Assembly (NCBI RefSeq): GCF_030272615.1
Contig: NC_081414.1
Coordinates: forward strand, 236,526,733 to 236,590,732
Origin: Cryptomeria japonica
Taxonomy: Eukaryota; Streptophyta; Pinopsida; Cupressales; Cupressaceae
DNA: 64,000 nucleotides
Direction: 5' to 3'
The notes under the pieces are model-generated. The model ran no database searches. It worked only from the letters and a program-made list of their open reading frames with translations, and was not told the DNA's origin. This document shows positions 22,961 through 34,990 of this stretch, piece after piece. A program made the translations under genes and the position numbers. How positions within the stretch are numbered: the first letter of the stretch is position 1; each line of letters opens with the position of its first letter.

Positions 22961-25900
22961 GAATCAAACACGCAACCTTATGATCTCAACACCAATAAGT
23001 AAATTTTGTTAACTAACCTTTTGTAACTTGCATATTTTCACGCACAGTTGTGCTTAAGTGCTTTTGTCACTCATTTTAGCACTTTTGTTGCATGTAGTAG
23101 TGCTTTTGAGTTGCGTTCTAGCGCTTTTGTAAATTGTTTGTCCGTTTAAGTTGTAGTGCTTTTGTTAAAAAATTTAGCACTTTTGTGTTAGTCTAGCAAT
23201 TTGTTCTTTGTTTGGTACTTTTGTTTCTGTTAACACTGTTAACAGTCTAGCGCTTTTATTTTTGTTAACAATTTGGCGCTTTTGTAACAGGCAGAGAGCT
23301 AAAAGTTGTAACCTCAAAGAAAATTTTAGGCTTTTGAGCCCACCATTTGGACTAACACTTTGAAGGTTTTGCAGGTGCTAACATTGTATGCAGGTTCTCA
23401 AGGAGTTAGTTTAGTTTATTTCACTCTTTTTCGTTACAACTCACATTTCAAGTTTGGTGCAAGTTAAAAATAATTCAACATTTTGTTTGGTGCCTAAAAA
23501 GAATCTCATCTTTCTTTTTTGTTACAAAGGGTTTTAAAAAGAACAACAAACAAATCTTTATTTCTTGCAAGGCTAAAAGGAATCTCACATTTCAATTTGG
23601 TGCAAGTAAAAATAATTCCACATTTTCTTTGGTGCCTAAAAAGAATCTCATTTTTATTTTGCAAAGGATAAAAAGAACTACAAACAAATCTTTCCCTTTT
23701 GCAAAGTAGGTCACATTTTCTTTGGTGAAATATAAAAAGAACAAACAAATTTCATTTCTTGCTACAAAGGGATAAAAAGAACACCTCACATTTCATTTGG
23801 CAAGCTAAAACGAACAAGCCATCTTTCCATTCTTGCACAAGTTTCTTTCAAAGTTGTTGCAAGGTTCAAATTATCATAATTTTTGGCTAAAAAGAACAAT
23901 TCATTTTGCTATCTTGGTTAAAAAGACCCCCATGCTTGTTGGAGCAACATCTCCAAGTAGAAAATAGATCACATTACGATGAAGGATTAAAAAGAACATT
24001 GTCTACCATGCTTGTAAAGTGATATGTATATGCTCTCCCCTTAATTGGGTGATCAAAAATCCAGACTCACTCTTTATTTTCTTTCCTTTATTGCAATTAG
24101 GATAACTTATTTAGCAAGCCTGCCCTCCCGAGAATCCCATAAGGCCGGTGAGAGGTGAACGACGGATGCCAAGTATTCCAACCCACTATAATCAAATGTG
24201 GATTGTGATGAAAATCACATCCAACAACATTGTGCATTGATAGACTTCCCTTAGTATCCTTGCGATACGTAAAGCCTTTGTTTTGAAGGTTGGGAAGCCT
24301 CTTGAGGGAGTTTATCTTTGACGCACTGAACAAAGCCCTTATTACAAACCTTAAGCATAGAAGCCAAACTGAGTCAGTTAGCCAAGCATTTGTAATATCA
24401 TAGTGCAGGGGTGGGGAAGAATCCTCCCCCAAGAAACTCACCATATATCTCCCAAGGAAACGTTCTAATTGAGAATTTTTTTTATTTGGTTCAATTTCTT
24501 GCAAAAGGCAAAAAAAGGGGCACGCCCTCGGGTGTGATAAGGCTGTTTGGGTTGACGGAGTATCAAGATGTGGGCTATGATATTAAAAATGACCTTTTTT
24601 GACGTTAGGAGAGTCTGACTAATTTGTATTTCGATTGTTCCAAACCTGTGAAAAACAAAGGGGATTTGAAAAGATCCTAAGAATACGCATTTCATCGGAT
24701 TCAATTCAAAATTTACCAAGAAACAAGTGTTCATATGTGCTTGTGTTCTTGATGTGTCTTCTTGTCAAAGAAATCAAACATTTGAAACAAGTTACACCCC
24801 AACAACAATCTAAACAAACAAATCACCACACATTTTGCAAATGTGTCATATCATCAAATCCCTCAAGTATATCAAGAAATCCATATATCATCTTCTTGAG
24901 AAGAAGAAACCGAGCCAAAAAGAGATCTTGAAGAGAATGATTTTTTTCTCCATCAACTGCAAACTCTTGTTCAAACATCAAACATTCCTTCACTATTTTC
25001 ATGATTATCTACATGGTCATGGACATGAGTTTGATGAGGAATCTTTAAAGACTCGTGCCTTTCAACAAAGATCCGCCTTGTCCCAATCTCTTAGTAGGAG
25101 TGGTAAAATCTCACTATAATATTTACCTCAACAAGAAATCACCTATTGAGTCATTTCCCATCTAGGGTATTCTTTTATCAACTCACCTTCTCAAAAAAAT
25201 CTCATCTACTATCTTACACTTATTCCCAAATCACACTTCAATTTCCTTGATCTTTCACATTTCCTCTTCTTTCAAACATTTTCTTCCATCAATCCACATT
25301 TTTAAAAGAAATTCCACATCTCTTTTTTTCACCATTTTCTTAAGTCAATCACATCTTCCATATTTCATTTTCTAAAAAATCATTCTCCAATCACAGTTCA
25401 AATTCACACATCTTCCATAGTCCATTTTCTATCAATCAATTTCACACATCTTCCATATTTCATTCTCTACAAATCATTTCCAAATCACATCTTCCACATT
25501 TCCTCTTCTTTCAAACATTTTCTTCCATCAATCCACACTTTCAAAAGAAATTCCACATCTCCTTTTTTTCACCATTTTGTTATGTCAATCACATGTTCCA
25601 TATTTTCATCTTCTTAAGTCATTTTATAAATTTACCATCTTCCAAAAATCATATCCAAAACATACAAATCATATTCCAATCATAAATCAATTTCACAAAC
25701 TCTTCCATATCTCAACTTCCACGTTTTCTACTCAAATCATTTCCAAATTAGTCATCAAATTTTGCAAACTAAAATTCCAAATCACTCATCATTTCCTTAA
25801 GTCATTTTCACCATCTTTTATATTTCATCCTCATTTTCTCCAAATCATTTCCAAATCACTCATCAAATTTCACCAACTCAAATTCATTCCAAATCACTCA

Positions 25901-26445
25901 TCATTTCCTTAAGTCATTTTCACCGTCTTTTATATTTCATCCTAATTTTCTCCAAATCATTTTAAATCAATCATCAAAACTCATAGTCACCTACTAGAAA
26001 TTCCAAGGTTTACACTCATTCCAAAAACATCAAAAATCCATTCCACTCTTAGCACAAAAAGGTTTTGTCCTTAGTTCTTTTGGATATTGCTAATCACATC
26101 AACATAAATACTCTCTAGCGTGTCTCTACATCTAGGATCAATCATCCTAAGAGGCATTACTAAGCATGTAGATAGGTTAAAACTAGTTCATGAGTGCATC
26201 CTCTCATAGATAGGTATCTTGTGCTTGTAACAACACAAACCTTGCTACACCTCATCTCATAATTGTTGAAAACCAAGCGAGAAATCTAAAACAAGACTTT
26301 ATTGATATTCAAAATTTTAGTAAAAGAGATCACACATCCACTAAACATTTCAACTCATCATCACCATCATCAAATCTTGGAACTATAAGAAGGAATCAAC
26401 CACACACTTCTCATTCATTTCATTTCCAAAGCACAAAATTCAAAT
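22961..26445 (+). other. Gypsy-2 repeat-rich 5' leader
   Basis: No pol or gag motif. From 23050 to 23300 a short unit around (T)AGCGCTTTTGT / TAGCACTTTTGT recurs roughly every 25-35 bp. From 23400 to 23950 the phrase CACATTTC-TTTGGTGC followed by AAAAAGAA recurs. From 25140 to 26000 pyrimidine-rich repeats follow, including a 239-bp direct duplication (25257-25370 and 25496-25609) and a 121-bp one (25785-25990). Long, repeat-rich leaders precede gag in several plant Gypsy lineages. The short ORFs here are shadows. Confidence 0.55.
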
Positions 26446-26870
26446 ATGGCTAGGATTGGGTCGCAAAGTTAGAGACACTCGCAAAATGAAATATGGAAAG
26501 AGGAAGAAGACCTAAACCCCTTTGCAAGAGGAGAAGACCCATAAAATCCTACACAAGCGGAAATAGAAGAAGCAACTAGTAATCCCAGATTTAATACTCT
26601 TTCAGGAAATTCTCAGGGGGAATGTTGATGCTCATTTCCTAAGACTTGCTCAAGAAGGAGTAAAAGTCCCTATAGACTTTAACATAACACAACTTAGAGA
26701 CACACCAGAACAAGCCCCACATAGGCATCAACAAGAAATAAATCAAGGAGAGGACACATCCATAGGGGAACATACATCAAAGGGTGTCAATCCATAGGGG
26801 AACACACATCCCAATGGATGAAAGAATGTGCTTGTGGGTGAGGTGCATAATCAAGTCAATATCAATATAA
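26446..26870 (+). pseudogene. Gypsy-2 gag start, truncated
   Basis: ATG at 26446 opens MARIGSQS followed by an early TAG. Beyond it come NPRFNTLSGNSQGE, FLRLAQEGVKVPIDFNITQL and RDTPEQAPHRHQQEINQGED, which reads like a Ty3/Gypsy Gag N-terminus. The frame has several stops and is lost where the LINE begins near 26880. The rest of the element is not found in the window. Confidence 0.45.
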
Positions 26871-26884
26871 TCTCAAAATGACTA

Positions 26885-27973
26885 TAGAATGAAGACAAAC
26901 CTGCTATCATGATTCCAGATTTAGTGGTGGACCTAGCTGTTGCTTTAATCAAGGGGACTCTAGTTGGAAAATTCTTCTCTTTCAGGCCCACTATTGAGAT
27001 GGTTAGAAGTTGGGTATCTTTTAAAAGGAATTTGAAGGGCAGTGTTACTCTTAGTGCCATTCCTGGTGCTCTCTTTTTGTTCAAATTTACAATGGAGGAG
27101 GACTTAGTTACGATTCTTTGTAGTTGATGGGATTATGGGAAGCACCATCTCTCTCTCTACAGATGGAAACCTAGTTTTGGCTCTGCTGCTAATTTGAACA
27201 AGTCAACCCCAATGTGTGTTCATCTGCTAGGACTCCCTCTTGAGTTTTGGGATGAACAAATCTTTTGATGGATTAGCAACACCTTTGGTCACTATGTTTC
27301 TATTGATGATGTGACAAGGCTAAGCTTTAGGTTAGTGTTTGCTCGTTTTTATGGGTTGGTTACTGTAAAAGAGAATCTCCCTAGTTTTATTACTTTGCAA
27401 TCTAAGTGGGGAAGCTGGACTTGAGAAATTGTCTACGAGAATGCCACAATTTATTGTTAAAAATGTTCTAAGCGAGAGTACCTTATCTCTAATTGTAAGT
27501 CTCCCTTAAAAATACCGCTTAAATAGAAGGAAATTGCTTATGATCCTGAGGAAGTTGATAACCTGGGGACTAGGGTTATCGAGGAAGATGTTAGTGAAGG
27601 TTATCCTTTTAGTGAAGGGTTGCTCAATATGATGGAAACCCCCAATAATCCCCCTCTAGGAGGTCAAAAATCTATTCCCCAGATTGGTTCCCAACTAGAG
27701 GTTGAGATTCCCCTACCCACTACTGGTTTGGCTTTGGATGGTGCGGGGAATGTTGTAGAGGCTCAGGAATTCCTTGAGGAAGGGGAGGTCCCATCCCCAA
27801 CTGTCCCTCCCACTTGTTGTGTTATGGCAGATGCTCTAGTGAACCTAGGGACCTATAAATCCATTGAAATGGTGGTCTCTATTGGCCTTCCCCCTATTGG
27901 TAGTTTTCCTCCCCCTTCACATGTAGTGCAAACCTTATCCTCTCCTAGTGCATCCTCTAGCGGTGGTACTTAG
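26885..27973 (+). pseudogene. LINE-D ORF1 (DUF4283, knuckle)
   Basis: The frame gives IPDLVVDLAVALIKGTLVGK, FFSFRPTIEMVRSWVSFKRN and LKGSVTLSAIPGALFLFKF, a clear DUF4283 domain. After a stop at 27124 it continues WDYGKHHLSLYRWKPSFGS and LLGLPLEFWDEQIF. The knuckle at about 27452-27497 is damaged: one codon is a stop and GH has become EY. The open tail 27620-27973 is proline-rich linker. The first residues of ORF1 seem to be missing. Confidence 0.7.
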
Positions 27974-28139
27974 ATGGGTGACCCAAAAAAGGAAGATGAG
28001 GAACAAGAAGATTGATGTTGGACTAGAAGTTAAGTCAGGGTTTCCATCGTAGAAGATGACCAAATATTAAATTAGCAAGGCAAATCACCAATGATAGGAA
28101 GAAGACCTTGGATTCATCAAATAGAATTAAGAAACAAAA

Positions 28140-28640
28140 TTAATTTCATGGAACATGAGGGGTTTAAATAGACCCCAAAAATAGTCGGCCCATAGGGATT
28201 GTATTCTTGAGAAATAGATTGATATTTTGCTCATTTAGGAAGTCAAGATGATAGATAACTCTTTTTGTAGTATTGCTGAAAACATTTGGTTTGGTTCCTC
28301 TTATCATATTAGAAATGTGAATGGTGATTTAGGGTGTGTGGTCACTATGTGGGAACCTTTGAAGTTGGATCACATTCTTATCTCTTCCTCAGCTAGTTTT
28401 CTGACTGTTAAGCTCACTCTCCAATCTAATTCTTGGCACTTAATCAATGTCTATGTGCTCAATACCAGGATGGGTCATATGTCCCTTTAAGATGATATTT
28501 CTAATTTGATTTTCTAGGACCTTGACTCCCACTGGATGGTGGATAATGATTTCAACTCCCCGCTGTTTCCCTCTAAGAAATGTGGGGGCTTGACGGATTA
28601 CACACATAATATGGATGACCAATGCCAAACTAAGTGCTAA
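28140..28640 (+). pseudogene. LINE-D endonuclease N-terminal part
   Basis: Starting near 28145 the frame reads ISWNMRGLNRPQK, the canonical APE endonuclease opening. EVKM follows at about 28240 (normally QETK), then LISSSASFLTVKLTL and INVYVLN. The piece at 28560-28620 (SKKCGGLTDYTHNMDDQC) follows directly, so part of the domain between the GDFN-like box and the RT linker has been deleted. Confidence 0.65.
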
Positions 28641-28949
28641 TTAGGAAAAATGGGCCAATGGGGATCTTTTAGAAGCTACCCATAGGACTGAGGAGGAATT
28701 GAGAGAGAAATGGAAGGAAATCTACTAGAGGAAATTTATTGGAAGCAAAAATCTAGATTCTTGTGGCTAAGGGAGGGAGACAAGAATTTGGCCTTTTTTC
28801 ATAAATTAGCAAGTAAACATAGATGAAGGAACTTAATTCTAAGTCTCAGGGATGAGTTTGACCATGAAATTAAAGAGGTATCCCAACTAGGCATTATGGA
28901 TTCAAATTGATTTTGTAATGCGTTTAAAAATGATAATAGGGCTAGGAAC

Positions 28950-29800
28950 TTGCTTCTGGAGGACCAAATCTTGTACTGTCTTCCTACTTCTTTGAATGAT
29001 GTTTATAATTCTCTACTACTGACCTTAGTTAATAATGAGGAGGTTAGGTGTTCTATTTTATCTATGGGTCCTTACAAAGCCCCAAGTCCGGATGGTTTCC
29101 CCCTAGTATTTTTTCAGGATTTTTGGGACATTGTGAGCTTTGATGTTATTAGGGTTGCCAGGTACTTCTTCAGAATAGGTAAGCTCTTGAAAAAGCTCGA
29201 TAACACTTATATTTCTTTGGTTTTGAAAATTCAAGAGCCCTCAAGGATAATTGACTTCAGGCCTATTAGTCTAGATGTAACACAATTTATAATTTTTTTT
29301 TCCAAAATTATGGTTAATAGAATCAAGTCTTTCCTAGATGGATTCATTAACTATAGCCAGAAGGGATTCATTCTAGGAAGACAGATTCTTGATACGGTGT
29401 TCCATTCTCTGGACAAGTTCTTCCTGCTAGGGATGATTCTTGAGCCTGACATTTCTAAGGTGTATGATAGGGTTAACTGGGATTTTCTCTTTAAATTCCT
29501 AACAAGGTTGGGATTTGGGTATAAGCTGGTTGGCTTAATCAAGGAGTGTGTTACTATTGTAAAATATGAAGTGATAGTTAATGGTATTCCAAGAGAATCC
29601 TTTGGTGTTGCCAAAGGTATTCGACAAGGGGACCCTTTATCCGCTTATCCTCTCATCATGTTGGCAGAGGTTTTGGTGAGGAAATTTCTAAATCTTATTA
29701 GCAATGGTAGACTTCAAGGGGTCAAGCCTGCCTCTTGTCTACCGGCGATAGTCTTGCAATAGTTTGTTGTTGATACAATCCAATTTGGGGTTGCTTTCGT
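28950..29800 (+). pseudogene. LINE-D reverse transcriptase domain
   Basis: An open frame of 270 codons (28950-29762) contains the LINE RT blocks: YKAPSPDGFPLVFF, DFRPISL, QKGFILGRQI, the palm motif A DISKVYDRVNW, and GIRQGDPLSAYPLIMLAEVL. A TAG at 29760-29762 falls just before motif C. There FADD has become FVVD, so the polymerase is dead. RT would copy LINE RNA at the nicked target. This is the best-preserved LINE segment of the window. Confidence 0.85.
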
Positions 29801-29879
29801 GGTGGAGGAAAGGGAGTGGAAGAACTTTCTTAACCAGTATGTGGAGGCCTTATGGCATTTAATTAACTATATAAAAAAG

Positions 29880-30990
29880 TAGTTATTACTTCTTCAACAC
29901 TTTGGTTAATCTCCAAGACAAAATTAGAGCGATCGTTGGTTGCCAAAGTTTTGTCCTCCTGGGGGTCTACTTGGGGTTACCTCGCATGGTTAAGGAGATG
30001 TCCAATACCTTCCAGAACACGATTTTGGAAAGATTACAAAAGCAGATGGCTAGTTGGAAGGGAAAATTTTTAAGTAGTGTGGGGAAACCTCAATTGCTTG
30101 CTGCCTCCCTTCAAGGCATCCCTGTCTTCTTCCTCTCCCTATTCAAGGTTTTGGATTCCATGGCAGAAAAACTTGAAAAGATTCAAAAGACCTTCTTATG
30201 GATAGATGTGGAGGAAAAAAATATATTTGCCCTATGACAAGGTTTGCTTCCCCAAATATATGGGTGGATTGGGGATTAGGATAATCCCTTTGCTTAATAG
30301 GGTGTTAATGGTGAAAATTGCTTGGATGTTGGCCCAAAATAATGTTGATTGGTGCAAAATAATATGTGCCAAGTACCTTAATCAAGAGAAATTTTGTAAA
30401 ACTCTTTCAATCTAGGGGCTCCTGAGTGGATCTAAGGTTTGGAATGATATCCTCAAATGAAAAAGCATCATCTAATCAGGTTTATTATGGTTGATGGGGT
30501 GAGGGAACAATATCCATTTCTAGGAGGATAATTGGTTGGGCGATAAACCCTTATATTCACATAATTCTTTCAGGCATATCTGTGACAATAATAAGGGTTT
30601 TTTTGGACATCAAGTTATGTGTTATATATCCCCTATTAATTCTTGGATGGACATCTCACAATGTTGCTGTAACCAACCCCTTCTACTACAAATGGACAGG
30701 GAGCCACAAGATTTGCTCAAACATTTCAGAATTCTTCTCTTTCAGAGAGGATAAATTCATATGCTGGCTAAACCTTGTAGGTGAGTTTATGGTTAAATCT
30801 GCTTATCTTTTTCTACTTAACGATAATAGCCCCCTGAGGCATTGGGAAAAGATCTGGAATCAACATCTTATTCCAAAGATAAATTTATTTTGGTGGATGA
30901 CCCTCCATAACAAAATCCTCACCCAAGATAACCTTTCCAAAAGGGGGTTTCAATTTCCAAATCGCCATGTTCTTTGTAATTAGGAAGATG
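29880..30990 (+). pseudogene. LINE-D RT thumb/connection and zf-RVT domain
   Basis: 29902-30237 encodes LLGVYLGLPRMVKEMSNTF and MASWKGKFLSSVGKPQLLAA, typical of the thumb. Next is FPKYMGGLGIRIIPLLNRVL (30206-30415), then the zf-RVT region VKSAYLFLLNDNSPLRHWEK and FWWMTLHNKILTQDNLSKRG (30780-30980). These are separated by frameshifts and stops. Confidence 0.75.
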
Positions 30991-31389
30991 TAAGCCCTTC
31001 ACATCTTCTAATACATTACTCCTTCTCCAGAACTCTGTGGGGCTTAGTATTGCAAAACCTATACTTTCCTTGGCTTATGGGTTGCGATCTTCAAAAATTT
31101 GTTTTGGGTTTGTATGACAGTCCCACAATCCTCTAATTAATTTGTTATGGAGACTTATCTCGCTCCATCTTGGCTAGAGCATTTGGAAAGGGAGAAATAA
31201 TATATTTTTTCATGATACGAAAAATTCTAGTGGTTGTTTTTTCAGGTCATTTTCTAAAATCCTCTTGGAAAACCTCTCTGCCATATCCCACCCTTGCGCT
31301 TCCTTTTCCACTTCAAGGCTAGATGATAGAATTTCTTCATGCTAGGGCCTTCCTCCTTCCTATGCTAATTTTGATAATTCAAAAAGAAT

Positions 31390-31830
31390 TCAGAGAAGAA
31401 ACACTAAATGGACTCCACCTAGGTTTGGATGGTGCAATATGAACTTTGATGGTGCTATGAGACAGTCCACAAGGGAGGTGACTGCAAGGGAGTTATAAGA
31501 ACACACATGGGGGACTTGGTGGCAACATATGTGGCAAATTTGAAAGGTAATACAAAGAAACAAGCTAAAGGAATGGCTTTATTTTGGGGACTTAGATTGG
31601 CCCTCTCAATTGGGCTAAAAAATTTAGTCATTGAAGGTGTCTCCAAGCTAATTATTGATGCCACCAAGGGATTATTGATGCCTAATTGGTTGATTGAGGG
31701 AATAATTAGAGACATTCACAAATTCCTTGTGGGGTTCGAGCACTTTGAAATTGGGCATGTATTTAGGGAATGTAATTAGGTTGTTGATGCCTTAGCTACT
31801 CTTGGAACTCAAGTTGATGGATGACAATGT
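31390..31830 (+). pseudogene. LINE-D RNase H domain
   Basis: NFDGAMRQSTRE near 31440 supplies the first catalytic Asp. The frame 31507-31779 reads MGDLVATYVANLKGN, KGMALFWGLRLALSIGLKNL, VIEGVSKLIIDATKG (the expected EGDSK has lost its Asp) and HVFRECN. VVDALATLG follows a stop. This is the plant RNase H of the RVT_3 type at the end of L1 ORF2. Confidence 0.8.
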
Positions 31831-32438
31831 TGGTAGAGGAAATACACCCTCCCTAATAATATCCATATACTTCTTCAAGGAGAGTTCTTATCCGTAGAAC
31901 CTAATGGGTAGATTTATCTTTTGGGATTTTGGCTTCTGTAGCTTCTTTTACCTTGGATTAGGGGTTGTAAGTTTAAAGAGAGATGACAAGAGAATTTGAA
32001 GTCTAAAATCTACGGGTCGTGGTTCAGATGGTACCTGCTAAGGTGGACTCCAAGGTGGTAGGTGTGTTGTCAAACTCACCTTGGAAATTTTTATGGGCTA
32101 ATATGGACTAGGTCCCACCTTTTTTGCATCATATGTATCTTATGGTACGCTGTCATGATGTGCTGGAATCATTACAAGGGATTTGTGGAAATTGGGGTAA
32201 TAATGATAAATTAATCCCTAGGGAAAGAATGCCTACAAATATCAATTCTACTATAACTTCGTAATGCATGTCATGCTGTTGGCACGAGCGAAGGATTAAG
32301 GAGAGATATGTCTGTATTTATGTTTATGACAATTTTTTTGAAAGTTGCCTTCACAATTTTTACAATTTTGGAATAATGTTCATTGTCTCTCTCTAATCTC
32401 CTCTGGTTTTTCTGCTCGACTCTCTGTTTGCTTACAAA

Positions 32439-33245
32439 ATGGGAGGTGACCTTGTGAAAACTGAGCCAAATAAGCCAGACAAATTTAAAAATATGGAAAT
32501 TGTGTGGCACATTTGCAAGGAAGGGGGAGCAGACGACTATTTTGAAAAAAATGGAAGGGTTTGACGAGGAACTATCGATCCATTTTGGTACCTTTTGGGT
32601 GAACAAGAGGGTTTTTGTGAGTGGCATCTTGTTCAAAGTTAGTGAGGAGGTGATTGCACAAGCGATAAGTCTCTCTATGGAAGGTAGGAAGTGGAAGAGG
32701 ATGAGCCATGCTACAATCAGGAAAAGCCTGAATTGATTCGTTTGTGGGAGGGACGCTCCAGTGAAGCTTCAAGGAGGCTTTGCGAGAGAAGAACTCCTTG
32801 ATCATTGGAAAATGGTATGTCTTATGATCATTAAATATTTTACTGTCAAAGGTTGCCACAAAGTGTATTATTTCTATCATATGCCTCTCCTGAACCACAT
32901 TAAAAACCATAATACCATTTCCTTCCCTTTTTACCTGTTCCACTCTCTGGAGCACTCGGTTAATGAATCCCTCAACCAAAAAAAGTAAGATAAAAAGCCA
33001 ATACCTTTGCACCAAGGTATGATTTATAGGCTCTATTTGTTCCATCTTTCCCTTTGTCTACCCAAAAATATTGTTGTTATGGGAACCCCTAACAGGAGTG
33101 CTTCTCCCTTGCTAATTGGCATGCCTAGTGCTTGGCCCAAGCACTGCATTCCTCATGTAGAGTTTTCCTTCATGGCCTCCCTTAGAACCCTTTCCACCTC
33201 TATGGTTTTAACTAAACTTAAAATGCCCAAAACCCACAAGGCCTC
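32439..33245 (+). pseudogene. Unrecognised TE-like protein gene, 5' part
   Basis: From an ATG near 32439 the frame reads MGGDLVKTEPNKPDKF, FWVNKRVFVSGILFKVSEEV, IAQAISLSMEGRKWKRM, and after a stop LQGGFAREELLDHW, YYFYHMPLLNHIKNH and FPFYLFHSLEHSVN, then HQGMIYRLYLFHLSLCLPK. The build (VxG-x-FxxS/SxExIxxAxxL, then helical segments) resembles the 'putative plant transposon protein' kind of ORF, which is inference. It is cut at 33245 by a Copia element. A coding continuation appears at 45104 and, past a solo LTR, from 46233. Stops show that it is decayed. Confidence 0.45.
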
Positions 33246-33860
33246 TGTTAGCATTACGCTATATGTTGTCATTGATGTCAAATCCCGTGGTCCGGATTAG
33301 GTCCGGATGTGGTATGTTGAGAAACAAAATTTGTATGAGATGTTTAGAGATTTCCCAGATGTCTTGTCTTTTCAGAGGATGTGTTGCTGATACTACTCAA
33401 TGTTATTTTTGGGTTCAGATTGATCCGAAAGTAGATGTTTTTGGTCTAGGTGTTGAAGTTGTGTAACAACAGTTGTATAGCATGTAGATAATATTTTGGG
33501 TATGGCTTTGGCAATATATGTAATGTTTTGATGTGTTTGATGAGGAACATTGTGTTTTGGTCCACTTCTCATTCCTTCCCACCACTGAAATGCTTAGTGG
33601 TGAACTATTTTAGATCTCTGTCTTGGCCGACTTAGAGGATTATGCTTTTTTGAAGACAATATATGTAGGAGAATAATTTGGATGAGTTGGTATGGCTTTT
33701 TGTGTTGAAGACATATGAAATTAAAAGAATCTAGTTGATGTGTACGTGTTGTGTTGTGGATTGTTATCGGAAACGGTTCCGACAAAGTAGACTATGTTTC
33801 AGTGGTGGATTCTCTTTTATATTTCTCTCTTCGGCGGTGACCCTTTTTCTAGGCAGTGAG
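33246..33860 (+). repeat. Copia-1 5' LTR, first piece
   Basis: It starts TGTTAGCATTACGC and carries the motif TTGTCATTGATGTCAA at 33266-33281. It aligns with 44194-44810 of the 3' LTR. It ends in GTGAG (33856-33860), the target duplicated by the nested element. Confidence 0.85.
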
Positions 33861-34691
33861 TGTTAGGATTAATGATAGTCCCAAAGATACTAAGAGGGGG
33901 GGGGGGTGAATTAGTATCTAACCGGTTAGCAGAATATTTAAACTTATTAAGAACTTTGCATCCCAAAACAGTGTACTGGTAAATAAGAATTAATGCAGCA
34001 AATAAGAATAACATAGACAACATAGACAACACACCATAACACAAGATATTTAACGAGGAAACCCATTGTGGGAAAAACATCGGTGGGATTTTTGACCCAC
34101 AATATTCACTCACTGGCCAATGAATAAATATTACTTATAATGAGGGGCCTGCACATGCAGGAAGGCCAACTGCCTAGAGCTCACTGCTCAATGAGAGTCA
34201 CACTGACTACAAAAGTGGATTATGAAATCCAATACAATGTACTACTTCAAATCAACATCAACTATGCTAGGTTGAGTACCGGTTTAAGTTCAATCTATAA
34301 CCAAAACCTTATACAAAATTTTTCTTATGCATTCGCATATAACATCCTTCCTTTTCCTTATTTTCTACTACATTCTCTCTCTCTCTTTCTTTTTTTCTCT
34401 CATACATTTGACTTACAAGATCTCATACATATGAGTCTTTTACAATGTACGAAGTCGGCTTTACAAAAGATAATTACATTAAAATACAATAAACAAAAGT
34501 TTATTCCTTGTTGGCTGGAGTGCCGGTATGCATTGTTGCCGCTGCCGGTGAAGTGCCTGCCGGTGTATGTAGAAGTCTATTGCCGGTGCCGGTAACTACC
34601 GGTGGCTTACCAGATGAATGCCAGTTGGTTTCCAGATGGTTGCCATCAATGACAACATCAAATATTCTCATAAGAGTGTAGAATGCCAACA
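33861..34691 (-). repeat. 3' LTR of the Sirevirus-like element
   Basis: In minus sense it starts TGTTGGCATTCTACACTC and ends TTAATCCTAACA. It contains a G-run at 33897-33906 (plus), a cluster of CCGGT sites at 34520-34605 and a CT-rich stretch at 34375-34400. Confidence 0.88.
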
Positions 34692-34717
34692 ATCTCCCCA
34701 TTTGGCATTGATGGCAA
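34692..34717 (-). promoter_or_regulatory. PPT and inverted motif of the Sirevirus-like element
   Basis: The minus-strand TGGGGAGAT (34700-34692) precedes the LTR start. On the plus strand TTGGCATTGATGGCAA (34702-34717) is the inverse, at 15 of 16 bases, of TTGCCATCAATGACAA inside the LTR (34640-34655). A second purine tract AAAGGGGGAGT lies at 34831-34821 next to another motif copy (34830-34845). Confidence 0.7.
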
Positions 34718-34990
34718 CACTCATGAGAAAAATCCAAAAACTGAAGTCCAAAAAGTTTCCAAAAAGATGTGCTCCCCCTGAGCAAATGATCTCCTCTGAA
34801 GAAGTATTTTTATCTCCACTACTCCCCCTTTGACATCAATGACAAAGGTTGTCAAAAAAAGTCAAATGAGTGCAAAAGTATCACCTCAAAGTTTGTAACC
34901 GATTGGTTACAATCTGAAAGATGTTTGCCAAAACCAAATTTAGATTCTGCATAAATCTTCTGTCTTTTAAGGTTGCCTCAGTCTATTGGA

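Larger units (their letters stand above)
26880..32250 (+). mobile_element. Nearly complete L1-type LINE relic (LINE-D)
   Basis: In plus order: DUF4283 ORF1 domain, decayed knuckle, proline-rich tail, endonuclease, RT, zf-RVT, RNase H. The left end is placed where Gypsy-2 gag stops. The right end is uncertain because no poly-A is visible; 31830-32250 is taken as 3' UTR. Stops and frameshifts occur in every domain. It probably inserted into Gypsy-2, since Gypsy gag directly precedes it. Confidence 0.75.

Noticed and set aside
24097-24504. Minus ORF of 135 codons in the Gypsy-2 leader
   Set aside because: No recognisable motif and antisense to the element; leader sequence explains it better.
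25577-25912. Plus ORF rich in His, Phe and Ser
   Set aside because: It is a product of pyrimidine-rich tandem repeats (239- and 121-bp units), not a gene.
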